A stretch of DNA of 64,000 nt from Gammaproteobacteria bacterium 42_54_T18 (GCA_002163245.1 MAAL01000025.1:248001-312000); one strand, 5' to 3'. Positions 38,670-49,328 are shown, counted from the stretch's first letter. Numbers and translations: made by a program. Notes: generated by a model from the sequence alone, not told the origin.

Positions 38670-39239
38670 TTAAGGTGCTACAGCAGTATACTTTAATTCA
38701 ACTCGACGATTTTTCGCCCAAGAGCTTTCATTGCTGCTCATTACTGCAGGACGCTCTTCACCATAACTAATAACTTCTAGCTGTGAACGTGATGCCCCAT
38801 TTGCAGCCAAATAGCTTGCTGCTGCTTTTGCTCTTCGCTCACCTAACGCCAAATTGTACTCTCGAGTACCACGCTCATCAGCATGGCCATCTAAACGTAA
38901 ACGAGCAGCAGCATTTGCAGATAGGTAAACGGCGTGCGCTTTTAATGCTGCATATGCATCAGGGCGTATATTGGCTTTATCAAAATCAAAATACACGGTT
39001 GTGTAAGATAACAAAGCATCTACTTCAGATGTTGCACTGAAATCAGTTGTTACCGACGAACCTTCAACTGTGTTATCTCCGACACCATAGGATGTTGCAG
39101 AAGAATCTTCTGTTGTTGTTTCTGTTGCGGCAGTATCCGTGCCATTTGCTGAGCCTGTTTCATTAGGGACAGTTGTACAACCTGTGATTGCTGCGGCGGC
39201 AACAAGTGCTAACAAGTGATTTCGATTAAAGATAGCCAT
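38670..39239 (-). CDS. pal: Peptidoglycan-associated lipoprotein Pal
   Basis: Outer-membrane lipoprotein that anchors peptidoglycan and binds TolB. The lipobox is ITGC with Cys at residue 21. Next comes a Thr/Ser/Glu-rich disordered linker (about 22-75), then an OmpA-like domain with TTVYFDFDKANIRPDAYAAL, RLRLDGHADERGTREYN and ERRAKAAASYL, whose Asp and Arg hold diaminopimelate. Length 189 residues. It is part of the tolQRAB-pal-cpoB unit. Confidence 0.95.
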   Translation of the reverse strand: MAIFNRNHLLALVAAAAITGCTTVPNETGSANGTDTAATETTTEDSSATSYGVGDNTVEGSSVTTDFSATSEVDALLSYTTVYFDFDKANIRPDAYAALKAHAVYLSANAAARLRLDGHADERGTREYNLALGERRAKAAASYLAANGASRSQLEVISYGEERPAVMSSNESSWAKNRRVELKYTAVAP

Positions 39240-39302
39240 TTTAAGCTCCTATTTTTAGATTCTTGCGAAGTTTATAGTGTAACTTCCTAAATTCAAACAA
39301 TT

Positions 39303-40643
39303 TTAGTAGAGAAACGGCGACCATGCCGGTTCTCTAACGTGTCCTTTGCTGGATGGAAGCCTAACTTTTACCCTTTTGTCCATCGAAACAGCCTCTAAAA
39401 CCCCTTTTCCATGACGCTGCGTTGCATATATCACCATCACACCATTGGGTGCGACACTAGGCGATTCATCAAGAGACGTTTCTGTAAGCACATCAAAACT
39501 ACCTCTCAGCAAATCTTGAACAGCAATATGAAACACTCCTGCATTACGATGAACCATGATCAAAAAACGACCATCCGGTGTAATCGAAGACCTGGCATTG
39601 TAATTACCCGTGAATGTTAATCGCTCAACCTTATGTGATGCAAGGTCAACCCGATAAATTTGAGGCCCTCCTCCACGACTGGACGTGAAAATAATGCTCT
39701 GGCCATCCGGTGCCCAGTTTGGCTCTGTGTCAATACCATAATGATTTGTTAGACGGGTCAGCTTGCCACTAGAAAAATTCATTGTATAAATTTCTGGGTT
39801 TCCATCTTTCGACAAAACCATCGCCAACTTCTTTCCATCGGGGGAGAATGATGGCGCACCGTTTAATCCAGGAAAGCCGGTTATTTTTTGCTTCTTTCCC
39901 GTCAGTGTATTCTGGATATAAATGCCTGGTCGGGTACCTTCAAAAGATACATACGCAACATCGCGACCGTTTGGTGCCCAACTTGGAGACAATATTGGCT
40001 CCGGCGAACGCAAAATAACCACATCATTAAAACCATCGGCGTCCGCATGATGAAGCTTAAAAAGCTGCTTGCCTTTGCCTAATTGCTCCATTGTTACGTA
40101 AACCAGGTGTGTTGAGAATGCCCCCTTAACACCTGTAAGATGCTCATACACTAAATCGCTGATGTAATGACTGATAGCCCTAAGCTTCTTTCCTGACGCC
40201 TTACCATGCTTTACAACAACTCCCCGCAACACATCAAACAACTCAAATTCGACTAAATAGCGCCCCCCTTGATCTCGGTCCAGCCGCCCTATCAATAAAA
40301 ATTCAGCACCTAAAACCCTCCAATCTCGAAAATACACCTGATCCTTTTGAGAAGGACGACTCAGCATTTTTTTTCTTTCTATAGGACGAAACTGACCACT
40401 TCGATGTAAATCTGCAGCAACTACACTGGCAATATCTGTCGGTACTCGACCATCCCCCTTCCATTCAAATGGCACAATAGCGACAGGCTGCGCATCATCA
40501 AGCCCCTGAGTAACCTCCACTACAAGCTCTGCATGTGCGCTTTGAGCCATGACCCAGCAACACAACATTACCAAGTAGCTCAGATTTTTTTTTACCTTCA
40601 ATATCGAACCCTTTTTCAGTTCGAAACCTAAACATTTTTCCAT
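39303..40643 (-). CDS. tolB: Tol-Pal system protein TolB
   Basis: Periplasmic beta-propeller protein of the Tol-Pal system. It has an N-terminal domain (about residues 38-180) and then WD40-like blades with repeated [31 protein letters not shown] and [17 protein letters not shown]. The ATG at 40643 overlaps the tolA stop in TAATG, but the resulting signal peptide has a long leader. A TTG at 40601 lies 7 nt after AAGGG and yields the shorter signal [15 protein letters not shown], so the start is uncertain. Confidence 0.93.
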   Translation of the reverse strand: MEKCLGFELKKGSILKVKKNLSYLVMLCCWVMAQSAHAELVVEVTQGLDDAQPVAIVPFEWKGDGRVPTDIASVVAADLHRSGQFRPIERKKMLSRPSQKDQVYFRDWRVLGAEFLLIGRLDRDQGGRYLVEFELFDVLRGVVVKHGKASGKKLRAISHYISDLVYEHLTGVKGAFSTHLVYVTMEQLGKGKQLFKLHHADADGFNDVVILRSPEPILSPSWAPNGRDVAYVSFEGTRPGIYIQNTLTGKKQKITGFPGLNGAPSFSPDGKKLAMVLSKDGNPEIYTMNFSSGKLTRLTNHYGIDTEPNWAPDGQSIIFTSSRGGGPQIYRVDLASHKVERLTFTGNYNARSSITPDGRFLIMVHRNAGVFHIAVQDLLRGSFDVLTETSLDESPSVAPNGVMVIYATQRHGKGVLEAVSMDKRVKVRLPSSKGHVREPAWSPFLY

Positions 40644-41407
40644 TAGTACTTCAAATCCTCTGGATTAAACAACATGGAGAACTCTCTAAAATGCTTGTCG
40701 AAAATTTCAGAGTCGGCAGGTACAGTAAAATCCCCTGCTCGTTCTACAGCATTAACTGCCGCTCTATCAAATGCTGCATTGCCACTACTGCGGCTAATAC
40801 TAACACTATTTAGCTCACCACCTGGAAGCAAACGGATCTTTAACTTCACCTGCATGCCATTTCGCGCACTCGGGGGGCGATTCCAATAACGCCGCACTGT
40901 TTGGCTTATAAGCGCTGAATAGGTATCAATTTCTGATGCAATGTACTTTGCTCTAGCTTTTGCCTTTTGCTCCGCAGCTTTATCAATCACCGGCACCTTT
41001 GGTAGAGGCTTCGGTTCTGATTTTTTTATTTTTTTAGCTTCGGATGCCAACAGATCCTCAAAGCTCGGCTCTTCAGCTTTGGGTTCAGGTTTTGGCTTTG
41101 GCTTTGGTTTAACTTTCGGCTTAGCCTTAACCTTTGGCTTTACTTTCTTTTTAGGTTTGGCTTTAGGTTTAGGCTTTTTCTTAACCTTCTTCTTTACCGT
41201 TTTTTTCTTAACGATCGCTTTTTTCTTCACCTTGGGTTTTGGCTTAGGCTTTTCAACAACCACAGCCATAATATGTTGCGGCACAGGTTTAGGCTTTACA
41301 ACAGACTCAGAGGAATGGAAGCTAAATAGCACAACACCCACTAAAACAAGGTGGATTAGCAGCGCTTTTGCAAAAGCAAGCTTGTCCATTTTTTTCCAGA
41401 ACGTCAC
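40643..41407 (-). CDS. tolA: Tol-Pal system protein TolA with Lys/Pro-rich spacer
   Basis: Inner-membrane protein that spans the periplasm to Pal/TolB. It has one TM helix at residues 10-30, then a very basic low-complexity spacer of Lys-Pro-Val repeats (about 38-115), then a C-terminal TonB/TolA-like domain (about 150-254, with [20 protein letters not shown]). At 254 residues it is far shorter than the 421-residue E. coli TolA, and its spacer resembles that of TonB more than the Ala/Lys helix. The GTG start at 41407 follows GGAG by 7 nt and is one base past the tolR stop. Confidence 0.9.
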   Translation of the reverse strand: MTFWKKMDKLAFAKALLIHLVLVGVVLFSFHSSESVVKPKPVPQHIMAVVVEKPKPKPKVKKKAIVKKKTVKKKVKKKPKPKAKPKKKVKPKVKAKPKVKPKPKPKPEPKAEEPSFEDLLASEAKKIKKSEPKPLPKVPVIDKAAEQKAKARAKYIASEIDTYSALISQTVRRYWNRPPSARNGMQVKLKIRLLPGGELNSVSISRSSGNAAFDRAAVNAVERAGDFTVPADSEIFDKHFREFSMLFNPEDLKY

Positions 41408-41408
41408 T

Positions 41409-41849
41409 CTAACGCTCCGACACAGGGCTTTCAGTAATTAGGCCGACATTAGGCACGCCAGCCTGCTGCAATGAAGCCATAATAGTTACAACAACACCAT
41501 AAGGCACTCTAGAATCACCTTCTATTAGCACCGTTGTTTTAGGTTTTTCTTTAACAATCTTCGAGATTATATCGGTAACTTGCTCTTTGCTCTTTGGGCG
41601 CTTAGGGTCCCCCCCAACATTTAAGTAGAATGTACCTTTATCATCAATCGAAACAATAACCATCTCATCTTTCTGTGACAGTTCAATCGGTTTGGCATTA
41701 GCATCAGGAAGCTCAACTTTAACACCTTGCACAAGCATCGGCGCGGTGATCATAAAAACAACAAGTAGTACCAGCATGACATCAAGATAAGGTACAACGT
41801 TAATTTCCGATACCGGCTTTCGCCTTGGCATTAGTTTTGATTTACTCAT
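41409..41849 (-). CDS. tolR: Tol-Pal system protein TolR
   Basis: ExbD/TolR family subunit of the proton-driven motor with TolQ and TolA. There is one TM helix (about 18-40) with VVPYLDVMLVLLVVFMITAP, whose Asp is the conserved proton-carrying residue, then a periplasmic domain of about 100 residues (ELPDANAKPIELSQKDEMVI). Length 146 residues. It starts 33 bp downstream of tolQ and ends one base before tolA. Confidence 0.94.
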   Translation of the reverse strand: MSKSKLMPRRKPVSEINVVPYLDVMLVLLVVFMITAPMLVQGVKVELPDANAKPIELSQKDEMVIVSIDDKGTFYLNVGGDPKRPKSKEQVTDIISKIVKEKPKTTVLIEGDSRVPYGVVVTIMASLQQAGVPNVGLITESPVSER

Positions 41850-41882
41850 AGCAACATATCTCGCAACATCTTAACTCACAAC

Positions 41883-42584
41883 TTAATTAGCCGCTGTTTC
41901 CGTGGCCTCTGGAGCGTGTGCTTTACGGTGTAATATACCCGAAAATTCATCTGAAAAAGTCTCATATCGATGCAACACAGAATCAACAAGTGATGAGTAG
42001 CGGTTATAGGCGATAACGGCAGGTATCGCTGCCACAAGGCCCATAGCGGTTGCAATCAAAGCCTCTGCAATCCCAGGGGCTACCGCCGCTAAAGATGCTT
42101 GCTGCTCATTAGCTAATGACAAAAATGAGTTCATAATACCCCATACCGTACCAAACAAACCTACATATGGGCTTGTTGAACCAACAGTGGCAAGAAACGG
42201 TAGATTCTCATCTAATTTCTCTTGCTCTCGCAATAAAACAACGCGCATCGCACGCTCTGCACCTTCCATTACCGCATCGGGGTCTGAATTGGGGTTCTTT
42301 CTTAGGCGTGCAAACTCCTTAAATCCAGCTCTAAATAGATTCTCTTGACCGCTGTTAGGGTTAGCAGCAGAGTTGATCTGTACATATAAACGACTTAGAT
42401 CAATCCCCGACCAAAAACGCTCTTCAAATTCAGCTATTGATCGTTTAGCTGCACTAAGCACTGTTTGCCTTCGCCAAATAAAATACCAAGAGGTAAAAGA
42501 GAGCCCCAATAAAATCAACATAACGAATTGCACCACCAATGTAGCATTGGCGATCAAACTCCAAATAGACATGGACTCTGACAC
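41883..42584 (-). CDS. tolQ: Tol-Pal system protein TolQ
   Basis: MotA/ExbB family proton channel subunit with three TM helices (about 12-34, 130-155 and 170-192). ATVGSTSPYVGLFGTVWGIM and GIAEALIATAMGLVAAIPAV are the two family hallmark stretches. Length 233 residues. The start is the GTG at 42584, which follows GGAG by 8 nt; an ATG at 42572 is too far from it. It follows ybgC by 92 bp, and that gap may hold a promoter. Confidence 0.95.
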   Translation of the reverse strand: MSESMSIWSLIANATLVVQFVMLILLGLSFTSWYFIWRRQTVLSAAKRSIAEFEERFWSGIDLSRLYVQINSAANPNSGQENLFRAGFKEFARLRKNPNSDPDAVMEGAERAMRVVLLREQEKLDENLPFLATVGSTSPYVGLFGTVWGIMNSFLSLANEQQASLAAVAPGIAEALIATAMGLVAAIPAVIAYNRYSSLVDSVLHRYETFSDEFSGILHRKAHAPEATETAAN

Positions 42585-42676
42585 GTTTATATCTCCTATT
42601 CCTGACGTTACCTATGACCCCCCTATAAACGAAGGGAATCACAAAAAGGGTTATTTACAATCTAATTATTTTCTTG

Positions 42677-43141
42677 TTATTCTGCACGCTCTTCCAAAAG
42701 TCGCCCCAAGCACTGACCAGAGAAAGCGTTCGCAACCAATGTAGGCATTGCCATTGGTCGCCCTGTATCACTATTTACACAAGCAACTTTCACGGTACCG
42801 ATGCATAATAATTCTTCATCCTTACCGCTATTTTTTTCTTCACTCAGAGCAACGTCTCGGTATACCTTCTGGGAAAAAACGACGTATGTTCTGGCCGCTT
42901 TCAACGTTGATACTGTTATTTTTAAGTTATCGTCAACTCGAGCCGGCTTAAGATACCTAACATCAAGGCTATGAACAACAAAATGCCCCTGCTGTTCTTG
43001 TAATTGTTGAAAATCAAAACCCAACTCTCGCAAAAATTCAGTGCGAGCCCGCTCCATAAACTTCAAATAATTCACATAGTACACAATACCCTGTGCATCA
43101 CTGTCTTCAAGATAGACACGTGTTTGTATGAAAAATTCCAT
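42677..43141 (-). CDS. ybgC: Tol-Pal associated acyl-CoA thioesterase YbgC
   Basis: Hot-dog fold thioesterase of 154 residues, consistently linked to tol-pal. The catalytic aspartate is D15 in YLEDSDAQGIVYYVNYLKFM. The family phrases ARTEFLRELGFDFQQLQE and VVHSLDVRYLKPARVDD follow. Its start overlaps the ruvB stop as TAATG at 43141, so ruvB and ybgC are translationally coupled, which is the usual ruvCAB-ybgC-tolQRAB-pal arrangement. Confidence 0.93.
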   Translation of the reverse strand: MEFFIQTRVYLEDSDAQGIVYYVNYLKFMERARTEFLRELGFDFQQLQEQQGHFVVHSLDVRYLKPARVDDNLKITVSTLKAARTYVVFSQKVYRDVALSEEKNSGKDEELLCIGTVKVACVNSDTGRPMAMPTLVANAFSGQCLGRLLEERAE

Positions 43142-44220
43142 TAACTTGCTCCATCAAACGCATCGCCATTCGGACTTAACCTGTCAACATTGCCCTGCCC
43201 GAAACCGGCATTCTTTGGGGGGTTAATACCAAAATGTAAATATGCTAACCTTGTAGCAACCCGCCCTCTAGGCGTACGCATGATAAACCCCTGCTGGATC
43301 AAGTATGGCTCAATGACATCTTCCAATGTTCCTGACTCCTCACTGATCGCAGCCGCTAGACTTTCGATACCAACAGGGCCACCATCAAATTTCTCCAACA
43401 TTGTTAACATCATCCGTCTATCCATAGAATCAAATCCCTGGGCATCCACATTCAGCATATCTAGTGCTTTTTCTGCAATATCTTTAGTGACCTTCCCCTG
43501 ACCTTTCACTTCTGCATAGTCACGTACTCGACGTAATAATCGATTCGCAATACGAGGAGTCCCTCGAGATCGCTTTGCAATTTCTAGAGCCCCCTTATCT
43601 TCCGTCGGCACTCCCATAATCTGAGCTGAACGTAACACGATGTGGGTAAGCTCTTCGACAGAATAAAACTCTAATCGCTGAACAATGCCGAAACGGTCCC
43701 GCAAAGGGGAAGTTAACAAACCAGCACGAGTTGTTGCTCCTACTAATGTAAACGCTGGCAAATCAATTTTGATAGAGCGTGCTGCTGGCCCCTCCCCTAT
43801 CATGATATCAAGTTGATAGTCCTCCATGGCGGGGTACAATATTTCTTCTACCACCGGGCTTAAACGGTGAATTTCATCCACAAACAATACATCGCCTTCT
43901 TCTAAATTTGTCAGCAATGCTGCCAAATCGCCTGCTTTTTCCAATACTGGGCCAGAAGTAGATTTAAGATCTGCTCCCATTTCATTCGCAATGATGTTCG
44001 CGAGTGTTGTTTTGCCTAACCCAGGAGGGCCAAATATAAGCGTGTGATCCAATGCTTCGCTTCGTTTTCGTGCCGCGGCAATAAAAATTCCCATTTGTTC
44101 ACGCACCACTGTCTGCCCGGTATATTCAGATAAACGGGTAGGTCGTATAGCTCTATCAACGGGGTCTTCTTGAGAACGATGGGGTGCAGCTGCGCTAATG
44201 AGTCGATCGGATTCTATCAT
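43141..44220 (-). CDS. ruvB: Holliday junction branch migration helicase RuvB
   Basis: AAA+ motor that drives branch migration with RuvA. 359 residues. Walker A is [12 protein letters not shown], Walker B is DEIHRL in [12 protein letters not shown], sensor 1 lies in [20 protein letters not shown] with the arginine finger, and the C-terminal winged helix ends in [13 protein letters not shown]. It stands in the ruvC-ruvA-ruvB order with spacers of 9 bp (ruvC-ruvA) and 59 bp (ruvA-ruvB). Confidence 0.97.
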   Translation of the reverse strand: MIESDRLISAAAPHRSQEDPVDRAIRPTRLSEYTGQTVVREQMGIFIAAARKRSEALDHTLIFGPPGLGKTTLANIIANEMGADLKSTSGPVLEKAGDLAALLTNLEEGDVLFVDEIHRLSPVVEEILYPAMEDYQLDIMIGEGPAARSIKIDLPAFTLVGATTRAGLLTSPLRDRFGIVQRLEFYSVEELTHIVLRSAQIMGVPTEDKGALEIAKRSRGTPRIANRLLRRVRDYAEVKGQGKVTKDIAEKALDMLNVDAQGFDSMDRRMMLTMLEKFDGGPVGIESLAAAISEESGTLEDVIEPYLIQQGFIMRTPRGRVATRLAYLHFGINPPKNAGFGQGNVDRLSPNGDAFDGAS

Positions 44221-44279
44221 GACAGAATAATGCGCGTGTTATGTTAGGTAAGAGGGTGAATGCGTGAAGCTTACTGCAT

Positions 44280-44912
44280 TCACTTAGACTTCACCATCCC
44301 TTTCAATGCCATACGAATAACTTGCTCACTGCTCAACCCTGCTATATCAAATGCATTTATCGCCTTACTTGCTTCCGCTGGCTTATAACCTAGAGCCATT
44401 AACGCGCTTTCTGCATCTGCTCTCACATTTCGCTCGTTTACATGCCCCGACTCAGAAACACCTTCGGAGTCTCCTCCCTGAAAAGAAGCTAATGCAGGTT
44501 CAATTGCCAGTTGTTTTAGCTTATCTCTCATTTCAATAATTAATCGTTCTGCGGTTTTTTTACCAACGCCGGGCACTCGCACCAAAGTGGCAATATCGTT
44601 ACTTTCGACACACCGCACAAACTCATCCGATTCAATGCCTGATAAAATAGCTAATGCCATTTTAGGCCCCACTCCATTGACTTTAATGAGGGCTCGAAAC
44701 AATGCTCTTTCGGTTTTATCATGAAACCCATATAAAAGGTGTGCATCATCACGAATGGTTAAATGGGTATACAGGGCTACATTCTCATTCACCACAGGCA
44801 ACCGGTAAAATGTTGTCATCGGTGCTGTAATCTCATAACCCACACCGTTTACGTCAACCATAAGTTCTGGTGGTTGCTTTTCTATTAATATTCCCGCTAT
44901 TCGCCCAATCAT
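44280..44912 (-). CDS. ruvA: Holliday junction DNA-binding protein RuvA
   Basis: A 210-residue tetrameric junction-recognition protein. Domain I is at 1-62 ([20 protein letters not shown]), then helix-hairpin-helix domain II with [19 protein letters not shown] and [18 protein letters not shown]. An acidic/flexible linker ([15 protein letters not shown]) leads to C-terminal domain III, which contacts RuvB ([16 protein letters not shown]). It is 9 bp from ruvC. Confidence 0.96.
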   Translation of the reverse strand: MIGRIAGILIEKQPPELMVDVNGVGYEITAPMTTFYRLPVVNENVALYTHLTIRDDAHLLYGFHDKTERALFRALIKVNGVGPKMALAILSGIESDEFVRCVESNDIATLVRVPGVGKKTAERLIIEMRDKLKQLAIEPALASFQGGDSEGVSESGHVNERNVRADAESALMALGYKPAEASKAINAFDIAGLSSEQVIRMALKGMVKSK

Positions 44913-44921
44913 ATTGTCTTT

Positions 44922-45443
44922 TTACCTTATTCGGCGCTTACGTACTTTTTGAGCACCAGCCATTCTAATTAAACTTTGCTGCATATGGGTATGACATAAA
45001 GCCACGCCAAGTGCATCTGCAGCATCTTCCTGCGGGGTTTGACTTAATCTCAACAGGTGACAAACCATCCGCTGCACTTGTTCTTTCTGTGCTGCCCCCG
45101 TACCAACTACCGCCTGCTTTACTTGTCGTGCTGAATACTCAAAAACAGGTATGTGATGTGTAGTACAAGCAACAATAGCAGCGCCTCTTGCTTGTCCAAG
45201 CTTTAACGCAGAATCGGCATTTTTGGCCATAAAAACTTGCTCTACCCCAACTTCCTGAGGCAAATGCAAACGAATGACTTCATTTATACCCTCAAATATC
45301 TGCCCTAACCGCTCAGATAGTTCAGCCTTAGTATCCGTACGTATACAACCACTATCGATATACGTAGATTTACCCCCATGAACTTCCACGACACCGTAAC
45401 CGGTAATACGCGAGCCGGGATCAATCCCCAAAATAATCGACAT
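44922..45443 (-). CDS. ruvC: Crossover junction endonuclease RuvC
   Basis: Resolves Holliday junctions after RuvAB. 173 residues from the ATG at 45443, whose product [17 protein letters not shown] is the family start; the open frame continues further upstream, but that leader has no homology. Catalytic residues are the first Asp (in GIDPGS), the glutamate in VEQVFM, and the pair in [13 protein letters not shown]. It is followed by ruvA 9 bp later and separated from aspS by a terminator. Confidence 0.95.
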   Translation of the reverse strand: MSIILGIDPGSRITGYGVVEVHGGKSTYIDSGCIRTDTKAELSERLGQIFEGINEVIRLHLPQEVGVEQVFMAKNADSALKLGQARGAAIVACTTHHIPVFEYSARQVKQAVVGTGAAQKEQVQRMVCHLLRLSQTPQEDAADALGVALCHTHMQQSLIRMAGAQKVRKRRIR

Positions 45444-45587
45444 AGTTAACCTTGGTACTGTGATAAGAGGTTGGTATTTAAAAGGGTGTATATATATGAA
45501 CCCTTTTAAATACTGGTTATTTGAACAGTATAGTGAAAAATATGAAGAGAATCCACCCAAGCGGCAAACATACAATTTACTGACATT

Positions 45588-45622
45588 AAAAAACCCTTAA
45601 AGAGTATCCTTAAGGGTTTTTT
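45588..45622 (-). terminator. Rho-independent terminator after aspS (bidirectional stem)
   Basis: A perfect 13-bp stem, AAAAAACCCTTAA (45588-45600) with TTAAGGGTTTTTT (45610-45622), and a 9-nt loop. Both orientations give a T run. It lies 116 bp beyond the aspS stop and upstream of ruvC, so it ends the aspS unit on the minus strand. Confidence 0.85.
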
Positions 45623-45737
45623 AATTCGCACAAGACACTAACAAAACATCGTTAAATAAGCACTAATCCTACTGATCCATAAACTTAGTGAATACCTTAC
45701 CTCATTTTGCATCTTGAGCTGTTTTACATTTGTCCGT

Positions 45738-47510
45738 TTATTTTTTGTCTTCTTCAGGTTTACGAACTCTAATCCCCACTTCTCGAAGTTGCTTTGGTTC
45801 AACTTCAGACGGCGCTGCAGTCATAACACAAGCCGCTGTTTGCGTTTTAGGGAAGGCAATCACATCACGGATTGACGAGGAACCTGTCATTAACATTACA
45901 ATACGATCAAGACCGAAAGCCAACCCACCATGAGGAGGACACCCATACTTCAATGCATCCAACAAGAAACCAAACTTCTCTTGCGCTTCTTCATCACCAA
46001 TATTTAATGCTTTAAATACTGTTTTTTGTAACTCTGGCTTATAAATACGTAATGAACCGCCGCCAAGCTCAGTACCATTCAGCACCATGTCGTAAGCACG
46101 AGATAGTGCAGCGCCAGGGTTACTTTCTAACTCTTCAGCAGAACATGAAGGTAATGTGAATGGGTGGTGTATTGAAGTCCAACCATGATCAGTTTCTTCA
46201 AACATTGGGAAATCAACAACCCACAATGGAGCCCAATCGCCTTTAATCAGTCCTAGGTCTTCACCCAGTTTAACGCGTAATGCACCTAAGGATTCACTAA
46301 CGATATTCGCTTTATCAGAACCGAAGAATACCAAGTCACCTGTTTCAGCACCAACTCGCTCCATAATTGCTTCAACAACATCATCTGGAATAAATTTCAG
46401 AATCGGGGACTGCAACCCCTCCTTTCCTGCCGCTCGATCGTTGACCTTAATGTAAGCCAATCCCTTAGCACCGTATATGCCTACATATTTGGTGTAGTTA
46501 TCAATATCCTTACGACTAAGTTTAGTACCTTGTGGCAACTTCAATGCAGCAACACGGCCCTTAGGGTCATTTGCAGGTCCGGAGAATATCTTCGACTCAA
46601 CACCTTTCATTAAATCATCAACATCTTGAAGCTCTAACCCAATACGTAGATCCGGTTTATCGCTACCAAAACGAGACATAGCTTCTGCATATGGCATACG
46701 TGGAAATTCTGGCAACTCTACATCCAGCATTTCTTTAAACAATCCACGGATCATACGCTCCGCCACTGCCATGATCTGATCTTCACTCATGAATGAAGTT
46801 TCGATATCAATCTGTGTAAACTCAGGCTGGCGATCCGCTCGCAAGTCTTCATCACGAAAGCACTTAGCTATTTGGTAATATCGATCAACACCGGAAACCA
46901 TTAACAATTGCTTAAATAGCTGCGGTGACTGAGGCAATGCAAAAAAACTACCCTGATGGGTTCGACTAGGCACGATATAATCGCGCGCGCCTTCGGGTGT
47001 TGCTCGAGTAAGGATTGGCGTTTCTACATCTAAGAACCCGTCGCTATCAAGGAAACTTCGTATTGCAGAAGTAACCTTTGAACGAAAAACTAATTTATTC
47101 AGCATCTCTGGACGACGAATATCCAAGAAACGGTACTTAAGACGAATATCTTCACCCACTTTCTGATGATCATCCATCTGAAAAGGAGGCGTCTCTGACG
47201 CATTCAAAAGCACCAGCTCTTTACCTAAAACTTCAATTTTGCCCGTTGGCATATCTTTATTGAAGGTACCCTCTGGGCGGTAACGGACCAAACCCGTTAT
47301 CTGTAAAACATATTCACCGCGAACGCTATCCGCTAATGCAAACGCTTCTTCGGTATCAGGGTCAATTACAACTTGCGCCACACCTTCTCTGTCACGAAGA
47401 TCTAAAAATATAACACCGCCGTGATCCCGGCGATTATGGACCCAACCACACAATGTTACTTCTTCATCAATGTGTGTTTCGTTAAGATGGCCACAGTAAT
47501 GGCTACGCAT
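45738..47510 (-). CDS. aspS: Aspartyl-tRNA synthetase
   Basis: Class II synthetase of 590 residues, the bacterial type with an N-terminal OB-fold anticodon-binding domain ([20 protein letters not shown]) and the inserted GAD domain around 290-410. Motif 2 is [20 protein letters not shown], motif 3 is [15 protein letters not shown], and [14 protein letters not shown] lies in the active site. Whether it also charges tRNA-Asn cannot be told without searching for asnS or gatCAB. It follows the FmdB gene by 26 bp. Confidence 0.96.
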   Translation of the reverse strand: MRSHYCGHLNETHIDEEVTLCGWVHNRRDHGGVIFLDLRDREGVAQVVIDPDTEEAFALADSVRGEYVLQITGLVRYRPEGTFNKDMPTGKIEVLGKELVLLNASETPPFQMDDHQKVGEDIRLKYRFLDIRRPEMLNKLVFRSKVTSAIRSFLDSDGFLDVETPILTRATPEGARDYIVPSRTHQGSFFALPQSPQLFKQLLMVSGVDRYYQIAKCFRDEDLRADRQPEFTQIDIETSFMSEDQIMAVAERMIRGLFKEMLDVELPEFPRMPYAEAMSRFGSDKPDLRIGLELQDVDDLMKGVESKIFSGPANDPKGRVAALKLPQGTKLSRKDIDNYTKYVGIYGAKGLAYIKVNDRAAGKEGLQSPILKFIPDDVVEAIMERVGAETGDLVFFGSDKANIVSESLGALRVKLGEDLGLIKGDWAPLWVVDFPMFEETDHGWTSIHHPFTLPSCSAEELESNPGAALSRAYDMVLNGTELGGGSLRIYKPELQKTVFKALNIGDEEAQEKFGFLLDALKYGCPPHGGLAFGLDRIVMLMTGSSSIRDVIAFPKTQTAACVMTAAPSEVEPKQLREVGIRVRKPEEDKK

Positions 47511-47536
47511 ATCGTTATCCTGTTTTAACTTGGTTA

Positions 47537-47797
47537 TTAATCTGCTGTTTTTGCAGCAGTTGAACTGTCAGTTGTCGATTTCTTGGAATCGCTTTCTGCT
47601 AAATGCTTCTTCTTTCCAGTCTTAAAATCGGTTTCATACCAACCGGAGCCTTTCAATCGAAAACCTGCAGCAGATATCATTTTTTGCAGCTCATCTTTAT
47701 CACAGGCAGGGCAAGTTACGAGCGGCTCGTCGCTTAATTTCTGTAACTTGTCCATTTGATGGCCACAACCACCACACTCGTATTCATATATAGGCAT
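47537..47797 (-). CDS. FmdB-type zinc ribbon protein
   Basis: An 86-residue protein with a zinc ribbon, C8 and C11 pairing with C29 and C32, and the family phrases [13 protein letters not shown] and [31 protein letters not shown]-like residues follow ([13 protein letters not shown]). The tail is Lys/Ser/Thr-rich and disordered. The role is unknown; the family is named after FmdB and is often next to aspS, as here. Confidence 0.88.
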   Translation of the reverse strand: MPIYEYECGGCGHQMDKLQKLSDEPLVTCPACDKDELQKMISAAGFRLKGSGWYETDFKTGKKKHLAESDSKKSTTDSSTAAKTAD

Positions 47798-47984
47798 ACG
47801 TCTGTACTCTTTCGATCACTCTATTAGCTATAACATACTGGTTTAACATGCATTATTCCGCCAAACAAAGTCGTTTAGCCAATCAATACAGAAAAAGGGG
47901 CAACATTATAGCGATTTCGAGCGCCGAAAGCAGCCCCAACCTATACTTAGTTTAAGCACTCAACAGCATTTTGGTGGTATTGGC

Positions 47985-49211
47985 ATGACAAACATACAAA
48001 GCAACCAGCAAGAAGATGATGATGACTCCATTGACACAGACTTAATGGAAGACTTTTTTTATGACTTCAAAGAAGCACATCAAAACTGTGAATCTATCCT
48101 CATCAACTTGGAACATGACCCAAGTAACAAGGAATTACTCAACGGCCTATTTCGCTCAGTCCACACCATCAAGGGCAACTTAGTTTACGTTGGCTTAAAG
48201 GACCTTACGCCTTTAATTCAAAGTATGGAGGACTTACTGGACGCTATTCGTTCCGAACAGATTCTTTATGATAACTTATTAAGTGATGTTATTTTGCTTG
48301 CAATGGATAAGACAAAGCAAATGGTTCAAGCTAAACAAGCTAAAACCTTCTCGCCTATTATTTCAGACGAACAGCTGTTACTCCTCTGCCAGAACATTAG
48401 CAGCATTGTTGAGGTTGAAGGCGACACTCGAACAGAATATATAAGAAATGCCATCATTTCGCTGGATCCGAGTACTCATATATTTGATGATTCTCAACCG
48501 GCAACACCAAAGCTGGGCAAAAAGGTGCCAAAAGGTTTTGATGCACCTAGAAAAACACCTACATTGCAAACAACCATCCCTACGCCAATTCAACAGCCAT
48601 TAAGTGTTATCGAAATTCTACAACATCATCATATTGAAATTGACGAGGATATTATATTTTTTGAAAGCATTGCCTCGCCTATGGAAAACCGCTCCCTTTA
48701 TTGGAAAGGCCGAACTGCACGTTTGCTAACATTGGCTTTGGATATGAATAAAAAAGCCGGCGATCCAGTTGAACCGGCTCAGCTCGTAGCTGCAATTTTA
48801 TTGCATGACATTGGCATGGCCTTTTTACCGCTCCCATTACTTCACAAAGCGGGTTCATTTAACGAAGAAGAGCGTAATGCACTTTTTAGACACACTGAAT
48901 TAGCAAGCCAGTTGTTAAACCAATCATCAAAATGGGAGCAAGCAGCGACCATAGTGCTCCAACATCACGAACGAGTTGACGGCTCCGGTTACCCAAAACG
49001 ACTGACGGGCATCGACATTTGCCATGGGGCAAAAATACTGAGTATAGTTGACACCTTTGACGCAAGAACCCACGAACGAGCCTATAACACACGCTTAAAG
49101 CGTCCCTTTATTCGCGCGGTAATAGAGGTAAATAACTGCAAAGGCTCTCAATTTGACGCTAGCTGGGTTGAGGTTTTTAATGAAATAACAAGAGCTTCTC
49201 GCAACAATTAA
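47985..49211 (+). CDS. Hpt and HD-GYP domain protein
   Basis: A 408-residue signalling protein that joins two modules. The N-terminal Hpt domain has the phospho-acceptor H60 in HTIKGN. The C-terminal HD-GYP phosphodiesterase domain has the intact pair HD at 274-275, QHHERVDGSGYP around 326-337 and IVDTFDA at 354-360. A Pro/Gln-rich linker (about 170-205) joins them. The fusion suggests that phosphorelay input controls c-di-GMP breakdown; this is inference, as no kinase is adjacent. A 17-bp-stem terminator follows the gene. Confidence 0.88.
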   Translation: MTNIQSNQQEDDDDSIDTDLMEDFFYDFKEAHQNCESILINLEHDPSNKELLNGLFRSVHTIKGNLVYVGLKDLTPLIQSMEDLLDAIRSEQILYDNLLSDVILLAMDKTKQMVQAKQAKTFSPIISDEQLLLLCQNISSIVEVEGDTRTEYIRNAIISLDPSTHIFDDSQPATPKLGKKVPKGFDAPRKTPTLQTTIPTPIQQPLSVIEILQHHHIEIDEDIIFFESIASPMENRSLYWKGRTARLLTLALDMNKKAGDPVEPAQLVAAILLHDIGMAFLPLPLLHKAGSFNEEERNALFRHTELASQLLNQSSKWEQAATIVLQHHERVDGSGYPKRLTGIDICHGAKILSIVDTFDARTHERAYNTRLKRPFIRAVIEVNNCKGSQFDASWVEVFNEITRASRNN

Positions 49212-49240
49212 CAAACATGCCTCGTACCTTTTACTATGCA

Positions 49241-49284
49241 AAATAACGAAAAAAAGCGCAAAAATGGGCTTTTTTTCGTTATTT
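49241..49284 (+). terminator. Rho-independent terminator after the Hpt/HD-GYP gene
   Basis: A perfect 17-bp inverted repeat with arms AAATAACGAAAAAAAGC (49241-49257) and its complement (49268-49284), loop of 10 nt. The A/T-rich arms supply the U-tract. It starts 30 bp after the stop codon. Confidence 0.85.
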
Positions 49285-49328
49285 CTTAAAAAAACCCTAT
49301 AAATACAGTGTTAAATACCGTTATTTAC

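Noticed and set aside
40941-41441. Long plus-strand open frame antisense to tolA with Phe/Gly/Leu-rich product
   Set aside because: It is the complement of the Lys/Pro repeat of tolA, which forces an open frame; no start signal or homology.
45444-45575. Upstream extension of ruvC by 44 codons
   Set aside because: Leader has no homology and RuvC proteins begin at [11 protein letters not shown]; kept the ATG at 45443.
49241-49284. Terminator stem considered as a repeat element or attachment site
   Set aside because: A/T-rich perfect stem right after a stop codon is adequately explained as a terminator; no integrase nearby.
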